From Ignavibacteriaceae bacterium (GTDB lineage Bacteria > Bacteroidota > Ignavibacteria > Ignavibacteriales > Ignavibacteriaceae), in assembly GCA_022865965.1 (NCBI GenBank), contig JALHTS010000466.1:1-5663 (forward strand): a DNA stretch of 5,663 nucleotides. Reading direction: 5' to 3'. The number at the start of each line of letters is the position of its first letter. The first letter of the stretch is position 1. The notes beneath the pieces are model-generated. The model was not told where the DNA came from and ran no database searches. It saw only the letters and a list, made by a program, of their open reading frames with translations. The translations under genes and the position numbers were made by a program. Shown piece after piece: positions 1-5,518 of the stretch.

Positions 1-1216
1 CTTCTGATTTATTTCCTGTAGTTAAAAGTAAAAAATTATTATTGTTTGAAAAAGCCATTAAATAAAGTCCGCGTATTCTTGCCTGAAGATTTTCCTCGGT
101 AACACTTTTTATATTTCCAGTAATTGAAGTTAATTGCTCCACTGTTTCATCAACTACAGGCTGAATAGAAACACTAGAGGATAAGATTCCTAAATTCAAA
201 ATAAGTTTCTCTGAATCGGTAATACTTCCTTCACTGGAATATTTAGAGGGCATTAAAATTACATGAACATTTTCTGCACCAAGCGCTTCAACTGCAATAT
301 ATGTTACTATGGCAGAATCTAATCCACCACTCAACCCAATCAGCAACTTTGTAAATCCTAATTTGTTGCAGTAGTCTTTTACTCCATAAATAAGAGCAGA
401 TAAAACTTCTTCTTCAAAACTTTTTTCATATTGTTTTATTTCATCGTTTGATTTTTTAGTATCGAAAATTAAAAAGTCCTCTTCATAAGTTTTACCGAGT
501 TTTACTAATCTACCATTACTATCAAAGCACATACTTGCGCCGTCAAAAATTAAATCTGTTTGTGCCCCAACACAACAGACATAAGCTAAAGGTATTTTGT
601 CTTGTTTAGTAAGAACTGAAAGCATTTCACGACGATTTTCCCGTTTGCCAAAAGCGTAAGGGCTTGCAGAAATATTAAGCAGAATTGTTGCACCTTTATC
701 AAGAAGTTCCTGAATCGGATCGCGCGTGTATCTTCTTCTATACCAGTAATCAGCATCATTCCAGATATCTTCACAAATTGATATTCCTAATTTTTCCCCT
801 TTAAATTCAAATACATTTACTTCTTTGGATGGATCGAAATATCTCATCTCGTCAAATACATCGTAATTAGGAATTAAAGTTTTATGTTGAACGAATTGTA
901 TCTTACCATCAAAACAAAGAATTGCAGAATTATGAATATCTGTCCCAATTAAATCATCATCTTCTGTGATGGCACCAAAAAGCATGGCAGTTTCTTTGGT
1001 AATAGAAGCAAGTTCATTTGCAGCTTTTGTTACGGCATCACGAAATTCTTTTTTCTCAACCAAATCCTGCGGCGGGTAACCAACGAGTGAGAGTTCAGGA
1101 AATATTACAATATCAGCTCCGGATTTAACACCCCTTTTGTAACCTTCAATAATTTTTGATTGATTGTACTTGAGGTTACCAATAATCGGATTTATCTGGC
1201 AAAGTGCAATTTTCAT
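1..1216 (-). CDS. nadE: Glutamine-dependent NAD(+) synthetase, 3' end cut by window edge
   Basis: This cytoplasmic enzyme makes NAD from deamido-NAD, ATP and glutamine in the last step of NAD biosynthesis. The 405 visible codons run without interruption from ATG at 1216-1214 to the window edge. The N-terminal part is a nitrilase-fold glutaminase domain with the expected triad: Glu41 in IFPELSLVGYPPQDL, Lys112 in QHKTLIPNYDVFDE and Cys148 in GISICEDIWND. The second domain is the ATP-pyrophosphatase/NAD synthetase part, with the P-loop SGGLDS at residues 296-301, MPSKYSSEGS after it, and LTTGNKSE at residues 398-405, where the window ends. Family members are usually about 540-560 residues, so roughly the last quarter is missing here. 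The start is supported by the MKIALCQINP beginning, typical of the nitrilase domain. No Shine-Dalgarno is visible upstream. The gene is divergent from the pspC operon. Confidence 0.97.
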   Translation of the reverse strand, partial: MKIALCQINPIIGNLKYNQSKIIEGYKRGVKSGADIVIFPELSLVGYPPQDLVEKKEFRDAVTKAANELASITKETAMLFGAITEDDDLIGTDIHNSAILCFDGKIQFVQHKTLIPNYDVFDEMRYFDPSKEVNVFEFKGEKLGISICEDIWNDADYWYRRRYTRDPIQELLDKGATILLNISASPYAFGKRENRREMLSVLTKQDKIPLAYVCCVGAQTDLIFDGASMCFDSNGRLVKLGKTYEEDFLIFDTKKSNDEIKQYEKSFEEEVLSALIYGVKDYCNKLGFTKLLIGLSGGLDSAIVTYIAVEALGAENVHVILMPSKYSSEGSITDSEKLILNLGILSSSVSIQPVVDETVEQLTSITGNIKSVTEENLQARIRGLYLMAFSNNNNFLLLTTGNKSE

Positions 1217-1351
1217 AATTTAATTTCTAATAAAAGAATAATTAAAATGTTGAAACTAAAATAAGGTATCTTTTAATTTTTCCAATAAAAAAGAAGATTT
1301 TTTACCATTCACCGGTAACATTCGCCCGATAATCAATTGATTCTCCCTTTT

Positions 1352-1381
1352 TTAACATTGGAATGCCGTTAATACTATAAT
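1352..1381 (+). promoter_or_regulatory. Sigma-70-type promoter for the pspC operon
   Basis: A -35-like TTAACA (1352-1357, five of six consensus bases) is followed after 18 bases by a perfect -10 box TATAAT (1376-1381). Transcription would begin near 1388 and give a leader of about 60 bases before the pspC start. The motif match is seen in the sequence. Its activity is inferred, and in such AT-rich DNA chance matches occur. Confidence 0.55.
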
Positions 1382-1434
1382 CAATGCTTTATATTAAAAA
1401 GGTGCTTATTTTTCCACCGGAAATTACAGAAAGT

Positions 1435-1441
1435 AAAGGAG
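1435..1441 (+). promoter_or_regulatory. Strong Shine-Dalgarno for pspC
   Basis: AAAGGAG sits 7 bases upstream of the ATG at 1449 and fixes that start. It is the only strong Shine-Dalgarno noticed in the window; the other genes with visible starts have weak or no matches. Confidence 0.8.
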
Positions 1442-1448
1442 TTCCAAG

Positions 1449-1928
1449 ATGTATAAGAAATTATATCGTTCAAACAGAGATAAAATGATCGGTGGAGTTG
1501 CCGGTGGAATTGCAGAATATTTTGAAATCGATCCAACTATTGTAAGAATACTCTTCGTGCTTGCAGTATTTTTTGGCGGCGGCGGATTGATTGCATATAT
1601 AATTCTGTGGATTATTGTTCCAGAAAAACCTTATGTTTTTCCGGGTACGGAACAAAATCAAACCGATTCACAGAGTAACTTCACAAACCCTGCACAAAAT
1701 TCTGAACCGGCTGAAGAAAAAACTTCTGAGAATCAAAATACTTTTAATTATGCAGCTTTTCAGCAGAAGCAAAAATCAAATACCAGTTCTGTTGCTGGAA
1801 TTGTTTTAGTTGTTATCGGCGGTTTGTTTTTATTAAATAATTTTATCCCGCGTTTTAACTTTGGTGATTTTTGGCCTTTTGTTCTGATTGCTGTTGGTAT
1901 AGGATTACTTCTTAACGTAAGAAAGTGA
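1449..1928 (+). CDS. PspC-domain membrane protein
   Basis: A 159-residue protein with an N-terminal PspC domain (about residues 2-60). It begins with the typical KKLYRSNRDKMIGGVAGGIA, followed by EYFEIDPTIVRI and a transmembrane helix with a glycine run (FFGGGGLIAYIILWIIVPE). A hydrophilic linker rich in N, Q, S and E (61-112) leads to a C-terminal pair of hydrophobic segments (about 114-157, GIVLVVIGGLFLLNN and FWPFVLIAVGIGLLL), which resembles the DUF5668/LiaF-like membrane unit. PspC proteins act in the inner membrane in phage-shock or envelope-stress responses. The exact role here is inferred. It is first in a two-gene operon; the next gene, starting 9 bases downstream, begins with the same kind of membrane unit. 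Promoter and Shine-Dalgarno are visible upstream. Confidence 0.93.
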   Translation: MYKKLYRSNRDKMIGGVAGGIAEYFEIDPTIVRILFVLAVFFGGGGLIAYIILWIIVPEKPYVFPGTEQNQTDSQSNFTNPAQNSEPAEEKTSENQNTFNYAAFQQKQKSNTSSVAGIVLVVIGGLFLLNNFIPRFNFGDFWPFVLIAVGIGLLLNVRK

Positions 1929-1937
1929 GTTGAAAAA

Positions 1938-2855
1938 ATGAAAGCATCACATATTTTCTGGGGAATATTATTTATAGTCTTAGGCGGTCTTGCACTGTTT
2001 GCAAATCTATTCGATTTCAACTTTGAATGGTCAACTGCCTGGAAATTCTGGCCGCTTGTTTTAGTTCTGATTGGTCTTGCAATTATTGTAAAAAATAAAA
2101 CAGGAAAACTAATAATTTCAGGATTTGCGGGATTAGTTCTTGCACTTTCAATTTTTGCATCTATAAGTTCAAGTATGAACTTTTTTAAATGTGGATTAAA
2201 TTTTTCATTTGATGATGATCCGATAACGTCAGAGACAGCTCGATATACAGAAGAATACAGCGACTCTATAAGTACAGCTTTATTTCACTTAGAAGCCGGT
2301 GCAGGAAATTTTAAAATTCTTAGTACAACTGATAAATTACTTGACGTAAAAACAGAAAGTCACGGCGTTGATTATACTTTAATAAGAAATGATTATGATA
2401 GCACGAGCAATCTCACTCTTAAAATGGAATCAACCAAATTCCGGTTTGGCAAAAAAGGAAACTTTAATAAGGTTGAGATTGCATTAAATCCCAACCCGGT
2501 TTGGAATATAAATTTTGATATTGGTGCTGCATCAATTAAAGTTGATTTGTCTCCATTTAAAGTTAAAGATATTGAAATAGATATGGGCGCTGCAGCCCTT
2601 AATCTTAAACTTGGTGAACCTGTCGATGAAACCAACTTGACTATTGACGCAGGAGCTTCGGATATTGATATTTTCATTCCTGAAAATGTTGGCTGTGAAA
2701 TTATTTCTGATGTAGCACTATCATCAACAAATTATGAAGGATTTATAAAAATTAAATCTTCACTTTACAGAACACCTGATTTTGATACTGCTGAGAAAAA
2801 GATTTATATAAATGTTGAATCCGGTGTTTCATCAATTGATGTGAGGAAGTATTAG
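1938..2855 (+). CDS. DUF5668 / toast-rack (LiaF-like) membrane protein
   Basis: A 305-residue protein, second in the pspC operon. Residues 5-24 and 36-51 are two hydrophobic segments with the WG-I-LGG and W-FWPLVL-IGL pattern of DUF5668/LiaF membrane units. A third, about 57-78, leads into a long non-cytoplasmic domain. From about residue 113 the protein is strand-rich with a repeated pattern of hydrophobic residues around a Gly-Ala/Ser turn: LEAGAGNFKI, FDIGAASIKV, IDMGAAALNLKL, IDAGASDIDIFI and NVESGVSSIDV. This is typical of the toast-rack/DUF4097-like beta-repeat domains found with PspC proteins. LiaF-type proteins restrain a cell-envelope stress response. No LiaRS-like kinase or regulator is visible here, so the partner is unknown. 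The start follows the pspC stop by 9 bases, with only a weak purine-rich stretch as RBS. The stop lies one base from the stop of the convergent ATL gene. Confidence 0.85.
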   Translation: MKASHIFWGILFIVLGGLALFANLFDFNFEWSTAWKFWPLVLVLIGLAIIVKNKTGKLIISGFAGLVLALSIFASISSSMNFFKCGLNFSFDDDPITSETARYTEEYSDSISTALFHLEAGAGNFKILSTTDKLLDVKTESHGVDYTLIRNDYDSTSNLTLKMESTKFRFGKKGNFNKVEIALNPNPVWNINFDIGAASIKVDLSPFKVKDIEIDMGAAALNLKLGEPVDETNLTIDAGASDIDIFIPENVGCEIISDVALSSTNYEGFIKIKSSLYRTPDFDTAEKKIYINVESGVSSIDVRKY

Positions 2856-2856
2856 A

Positions 2857-3255
2857 TTAGTGGCGGTCATCAGACCGCCTTTTATTCCTTTTACTTTTTT
2901 CCTTGCCTTGCCGGCAGGCAGGTTTTTTCTTGATTACAGGTTTCCACAAATGTTTATCTAATCTAACACATCCATTTTTATCAAACTCAACACCTTCGCT
3001 TTGTAAGAGTTCCTCCATCAAAGCCGGATCACCAAAATGTATTTTGCCGGTTAGCGCACCAAATCTGTTAACAACTCTGTGCGCAGGAATATCGGGACCA
3101 CATCCGTTCAATGCCCAGCCAACAGTTCTTGCAGAAGAACGGATACCACATGCTTCGGCAATATCGCCATAAGTTGAGACTTTTCCATAGGGAATTAATT
3201 TTGTCACTTCATATACTTTATTAAAGAAGTCCTTTTTCTTTTGCTTGTTCTTCAT
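2857..3255 (-). CDS. Alkyltransferase-like protein (ATL), MGMT family lacking the active cysteine
   Basis: A 132-residue protein of the MGMT/Ada C-terminal family. DFFNKVYEVTKLIPYGKVSTYG (residues 9-30) and ARTVGWALN (42-50) form the helix-turn-helix DNA-binding part. The active-site motif PCHRV reads PAHRV (57-61), with Ala58 in place of the methyl-accepting cysteine, followed by ALTGKIHFG. Proteins with this change cannot accept the alkyl group; known ATL proteins bind O6-alkylguanine and channel it to nucleotide excision repair, which is the likely role. The family normally ends near HLWKP (102-106). Here a basic 26-residue tail follows, encoded by a palindromic repeat (PACRQG) and by the terminator of the convergent operon, so the tail is probably not functional. 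The ATG at 3255 fits family N-termini; there is no clear Shine-Dalgarno. A 27-residue near-copy of its N-terminal part occurs in the ORF at 5089-5517. Confidence 0.93.
   Translation of the reverse strand: MKNKQKKKDFFNKVYEVTKLIPYGKVSTYGDIAEACGIRSSARTVGWALNGCGPDIPAHRVVNRFGALTGKIHFGDPALMEELLQSEGVEFDKNGCVRLDKHLWKPVIKKKPACRQGKEKSKRNKRRSDDRH
2862..2883 (+). terminator. Intrinsic terminator of the pspC operon, inside the ATL coding tail
   Basis: A perfect 7-bp stem (GGCGGTC at 2862-2868, GACCGCC at 2873-2879) with an ATCA loop is followed by TTTT and further T-rich DNA. It begins 6 bases past the stop of the toast-rack gene. The T-run exists only in the plus direction, so it terminates the pspC operon. 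On the other strand it encodes residues 124-131 (NKRRSDDR) of the ATL protein. Confidence 0.85.
2901..2922. repeat. G/C-rich palindromic repeat inside the ATL gene
   Basis: The sequence centres on GCCGGC (2910-2915) with arms CCTTGCCTT and AGGCAGG that pair when two T bases are allowed to bulge. It stands out as a G/C island in AT-rich DNA. On the minus strand it encodes PACRQG in the C-terminal tail of the ATL protein. I recall closely similar palindromes, read as PACRQAG in translated metagenomic genes, as dispersed repeats in several uncultured bacterial groups. Copy number in this genome cannot be judged from one window. Confidence 0.7.
3152..3237 (-). repeat. 86-bp direct repeat, copy 1 (in the ATL gene)
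   Basis: This stretch, coding for ATL residues from about 7 to 35, is matched base for base by 5390-5475, with 6 mismatches (positions 3157, 3162, 3163, 3191, 3223 and 3232) and no gaps. Both copies are in the same orientation and reading phase. Similarity ends abruptly on both sides. Confidence 0.93.
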
Positions 3256-3274
3256 ATTTCATTTCTGTCCAAAA

Positions 3275-3294
3275 TATTTTGAGTTCTCAAAATA
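3275..3294. promoter_or_regulatory. Perfect 9-bp dyad upstream of ATL, candidate operator
   Basis: TATTTTGAG (3275-3283) and CTCAAAATA (3286-3294) are exact inverted copies separated by TT. The dyad ends 20 bases upstream of the ATL start codon, where a repressor would cover the promoter or leader. The 2-base centre makes an RNA hairpin less favourable than a dimer-binding site, and no long T-run follows. Symmetry is seen; operator function is inferred. Confidence 0.45.
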
Positions 3295-3337
3295 GTTCTA
3301 CATTTTATGATATTTATAAACATTACTATACTATAGA

Positions 3338-3395
3338 AACTCAACCACTCAATTCCCTTCTCTTACAAAGAGAAGAAGAAGTAAAGGGATGAGTT
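3338..3395. repeat. Imperfect long palindrome, likely dispersed intergenic repeat
   Basis: The outer arms AACTCA (3338-3343) and TGAGTT (3390-3395) are exact complements. The inner arms CTTCTCTT (3357-3364) and AAGAGAAG (3368-3375) pair perfectly around an ACA loop. The parts between are only partly complementary (CCC against GGG). This is the layout, with CTC-CCC-CTCT and AGAG-GGG-GAG blocks, of palindromic repeats found between genes in many bacteria. No second copy is in this window. Confidence 0.55.
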
Positions 3396-3450
3396 CAATT
3401 ATATGACGGTTACAACAATCTATTATTTATTTAAACAATTATTATAAAGC

Positions 3451-3519
3451 CTATCTTATTTCAGTTACTTTAATTTGGATAGCTGTGTCATATGTAGATC
3501 CATCCTGACTTAAAAGAAT
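3451..3519 (-). pseudogene. Possible remnant of a gene 3' end
   Basis: Read on the minus strand, 22 codons between an in-frame TGA (3522-3520) and TAG (3453-3451) give a plausible beta-strand-like ending (LLSQDGSTYDTAIQIKVTEI). It resembles the closing strand of an Ig-like or fibronectin-like domain. There is no start codon and the fragment is too short to assign to a family. It may be chance. Confidence 0.2.
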
Positions 3520-3560
3520 TCATTTGTCCGATTACAATTAACTTAACCCATGGCTAAAAA

Positions 3561-5021
3561 TTAATTAAGTAGCTGAAAGTCCTGATTAAAGTACTTATTG
3601 AAAATTAATCTGAATGTCTTAATTGTTTTCATTGAATCGGTGAGCAGTGAATAATCTTTATCGGGAAAATAATAACAACTCAAAACAGAAAATTCTGCTT
3701 CCTTTTTATCTTTTTCTTTGAAACGCCGAAAACCATGATCCCCTTGAACTACTATGATTGGGGGATTTCTACTGGAATTTAAAATACTTTTCAAAGTTTC
3801 TATTAAAAGATGATTGGTGTACTTTAATTGTTCAAGGTAACTGATTTTGTTTTTGGGATCATTTACGATCTTATAATCATTTCTGTTCCCTTCAGCATCA
3901 AAGTAATATGGTGGGTGAGGCATCATAATGTGCGCATAAATAAATTTTGGCTTTTTATTAAATGTGTTCCCGATCATTTTCAGTCTTCCAAAAATATCAA
4001 GGTTGATGTCTGCCATATCATTGACGATATCGTTGTAAATCTCATACAAATGACCATATACAGTTCTAGATTGATAAATGTTTCCGTTTTTTAGGAAGTA
4101 GATATCTTCATAAGATTTATTTTCATTCCGAATATCAAAAAATGATAAATTAATAAAATCATAATCTATTTCACTGAAGTATTCTACAACTATGTTTTTT
4201 TTGATAATATTCGCGAGTGATAAATAATGGGTTTTTGCATATAAATTACCCGCTTTATAATTTAACTCTGCCATGTTAAAAGTAGATGCAATTGCATAGT
4301 TAGTAACATTATAAATTGTTTTTCCATTTTCAGCTAAGAAAAATCCATTATTGTTAAGGAATTCCTTTAGCTCATTGTTATCAAAATTCCAATATTTTTT
4401 TAAACTAATGAAACCCGTGTACCCATCAAGAATTATGAAATAAATATCCGGCTTATTTTTTATTTCACCCAGAGGTTTTTTGATTACTATTTTGTTCTTT
4501 AATTCGACTTTAGAAACCTCTATAAATCCGAGTCCAATAATCTCGATTAATAAAAATATTGTAGTCAATAAATTCAAATAAGAATTAAGTTTTAAAAATT
4601 TCTTCCTGGTTTTATATAACCAGATAGTTAAAGAAACTAATACAAGAACTACTATTGTAATAATAAAAAATAACTCCCTGGAGAAAAACAGAAAATCACT
4701 TATTGCTTTTGTAACTTCGGTATAAACAAGTAATTCAAATATATCTCTGAAAAAGAGTGTGAGAAATAAAAAAGCACTCAGGAACAAAGATGATTTTATC
4801 CGGTCTTTTATCATCCATTTAACAGCAAAGTATATTCCAATTCCTAAAGCAAAAACGATTAAAAAAGATATAGCTGTTTCGCGAAAATCTATCGTAATAT
4901 CTGCCTTAAAATTTACTGAACTTGTAGAAATGAAAAAGAGAAGAATGATGTTCAGCGGATGAATGATTAATTCTTCTTGAAAATATTTCAAATTATATTT
5001 TTTAAGCACTAAATGTTTCAT
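3561..5021 (-). CDS. Polytopic membrane sulfatase / alkaline-phosphatase-superfamily protein
   Basis: A 486-residue protein with about five hydrophobic segments (near residues 21-37, 48-70, 78-98, 113-136 and 149-169) followed by a soluble catalytic domain, probably on the outer face of the inner membrane. PDIYFIILDGYTG (191-203) is the first metal-site motif (Asp199). TNYAIASTFNM (240-250) is where related proteins carry the Thr/Ser nucleophile region. FIYAHIMMPHPPYYFDAEG (360-378) and VVQGDHGFRR (424-433) supply the His and Asp-His metal ligands. The architecture resembles LTA-synthase/phosphoethanolamine-transferase-like enzymes, which transfer or hydrolyse phosphate or sulfate groups on envelope lipids or glycans. 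The actual substrate is unknown. No formylglycine-type C-x-P-S-R motif is present, so a classical sulfatase is unlikely. It starts 67 bases downstream of the chimeric ORF and may share its transcript. No Shine-Dalgarno is seen. Confidence 0.85.
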   Translation of the reverse strand: MKHLVLKKYNLKYFQEELIIHPLNIILLFFISTSSVNFKADITIDFRETAISFLIVFALGIGIYFAVKWMIKDRIKSSLFLSAFLFLTLFFRDIFELLVYTEVTKAISDFLFFSRELFFIITIVVLVLVSLTIWLYKTRKKFLKLNSYLNLLTTIFLLIEIIGLGFIEVSKVELKNKIVIKKPLGEIKNKPDIYFIILDGYTGFISLKKYWNFDNNELKEFLNNNGFFLAENGKTIYNVTNYAIASTFNMAELNYKAGNLYAKTHYLSLANIIKKNIVVEYFSEIDYDFINLSFFDIRNENKSYEDIYFLKNGNIYQSRTVYGHLYEIYNDIVNDMADINLDIFGRLKMIGNTFNKKPKFIYAHIMMPHPPYYFDAEGNRNDYKIVNDPKNKISYLEQLKYTNHLLIETLKSILNSSRNPPIIVVQGDHGFRRFKEKDKKEAEFSVLSCYYFPDKDYSLLTDSMKTIKTFRLIFNKYFNQDFQLLN

Positions 5022-5088
5022 TGAACATTCTTGATGTAATCATTTTTGAAATCGGATAAAAACTTCTCACACCTTATGAAAAATAAAT

Positions 5089-5517
5089 CTAATTCTTTTT
5101 CATAAGGTAAATTATTCTCCCGGTACCGGAGACTTTTTTATACTCGATAATAGAAAAGTATTTTAAAAATTCCTTTTCGAAGATTTCTACACTATAATCT
5201 TCAAAAATATCTTTCCGATGGAGCAGCAGCTTTTTAACCATTGGATCGTTTTTAGGTATAAACTCAATTATCAGCCACTCTCCCATTTTATCAAATAAAT
5301 CTGCTAACAATTTAAAAGGTACATTGTTTGAAATACACAAATGATGAATGATTGCTAACGCTAAAGCTACCTTGCCTACTGATCGGTCAGCTTCTGCAAG
5401 CTCGCCATAAGTTGAGACTTTTCCATAGAGAATTAATTTTGTCACTTCATATACTTTATTGAAGAAGTCATTTTTGTCGGAACTAGAAGAATACTTTTTC
5501 TTAAACACTTTTTTCAT
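5089..5517 (-). CDS. Chimeric ORF: ATL N-terminal fragment fused to the C-terminal end of a NoeA-like methyltransferase
   Basis: A 142-residue intact ORF of two unrelated parts. Residues 17-43 match ATL residues 9-35 of the gene at 2857-3255 at 24 of 27 positions; one change is Pro to Leu in the conserved IPYGKVSTYG. After AEA (41-43) the sequence switches to one that closely resembles the C-terminal end of large class I SAM-dependent methyltransferases of the NoeA-like type: ALALAIIHHLCISNNVPF (51-68), WLIIEFIPKNDPMVKKLL (81-98), RKDIFEDYS (101-109) and RIIYLMKKN (134-142). The glycine-rich SAM-binding motif and most of the methyltransferase are absent, and so are the ATL recognition and PAHRV parts. 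Neither activity should survive. The first 16 residues match neither parent clearly. The ATG follows the prfB stop after one base (TGA-A-ATG), so translation could be coupled. It may be a decaying relic, or a small protein with a new role. Confidence 0.8.
   Translation of the reverse strand: MKKVFKKKYSSSSDKNDFFNKVYEVTKLILYGKVSTYGELAEADRSVGKVALALAIIHHLCISNNVPFKLLADLFDKMGEWLIIEFIPKNDPMVKKLLLHRKDIFEDYSVEIFEKEFLKYFSIIEYKKVSGTGRIIYLMKKN
5390..5475 (-). repeat. 86-bp direct repeat, copy 2 (in the chimeric ORF)
   Basis: This is the counterpart of 3152-3237, about 93% identical with no gaps, lying 2238 bases away in the same orientation. It encodes the ATL-like residues of the chimeric ORF. The left boundary at 5390 coincides with the switch to methyltransferase-like sequence. 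The right boundary falls within the low-complexity Lys/Ser stretch near the ORF start. Confidence 0.93.
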
Positions 5518-5518
5518 T

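Larger units (their letters stand above)
1217..1448. other. Divergent intergenic region between nadE and the pspC operon
   Basis: These 232 bases hold no ORF that looks real. The right half carries the plus-strand promoter and the ribosome binding site of the pspC operon. A small hairpin (TTTCC, ACC loop, GGAAA) lies in the presumed 5' leader around 1411-1423; it is too short to call a regulatory structure. The left half is very A/T-rich and must contain the nadE promoter on the minus strand, but I see no convincing -35/-10 pair or Bacteroidota-type TAnnTTTG box there. Confidence 0.6.
3256..3560. other. Gene-free region between ATL and the sulfatase-like gene
   Basis: These 305 bases hold no complete gene that I can support. 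From left to right there are a perfect dyad near the ATL start (3275-3294), an imperfect long palindrome (3338-3395) and a 22-codon minus-strand stretch ending in TAG (3451-3519) that reads like the end of a lost gene. No clear promoter pair for the ATL gene was found; TATAAA-like and TATAGT-like boxes on the minus strand around 3305-3340 lack a well-spaced -35. Confidence 0.6.

Noticed and set aside
586..774. 62-residue minus-strand ORF and similar short ORFs overlapping nadE, the pspC operon and the sulfatase-like gene
   Set aside because: They lie in other frames of well-supported genes, have no family resemblance and no ribosome binding site.
2903..3172. Plus-strand ORF of 89 residues opposite the ATL gene
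   Set aside because: It is the antisense shadow of a clearly conserved ATL protein. Its MPCRQAG start merely reads the palindromic repeat.
3253..3272. Faint similarity between the leader of ATL (CAGAAATGAAAT) and the prfB end before the chimeric ORF (CAGAACTGAAAT)
   Set aside because: Only about 12 A-rich bases match, and the 86-bp repeat does not extend to it, so common descent cannot be claimed.
5105..5135. Palindrome CCGGTACCGG in the chimeric ORF
   Set aside because: A 10-base palindrome within codons for SGTGR, with no loop or T-run; likely chance.
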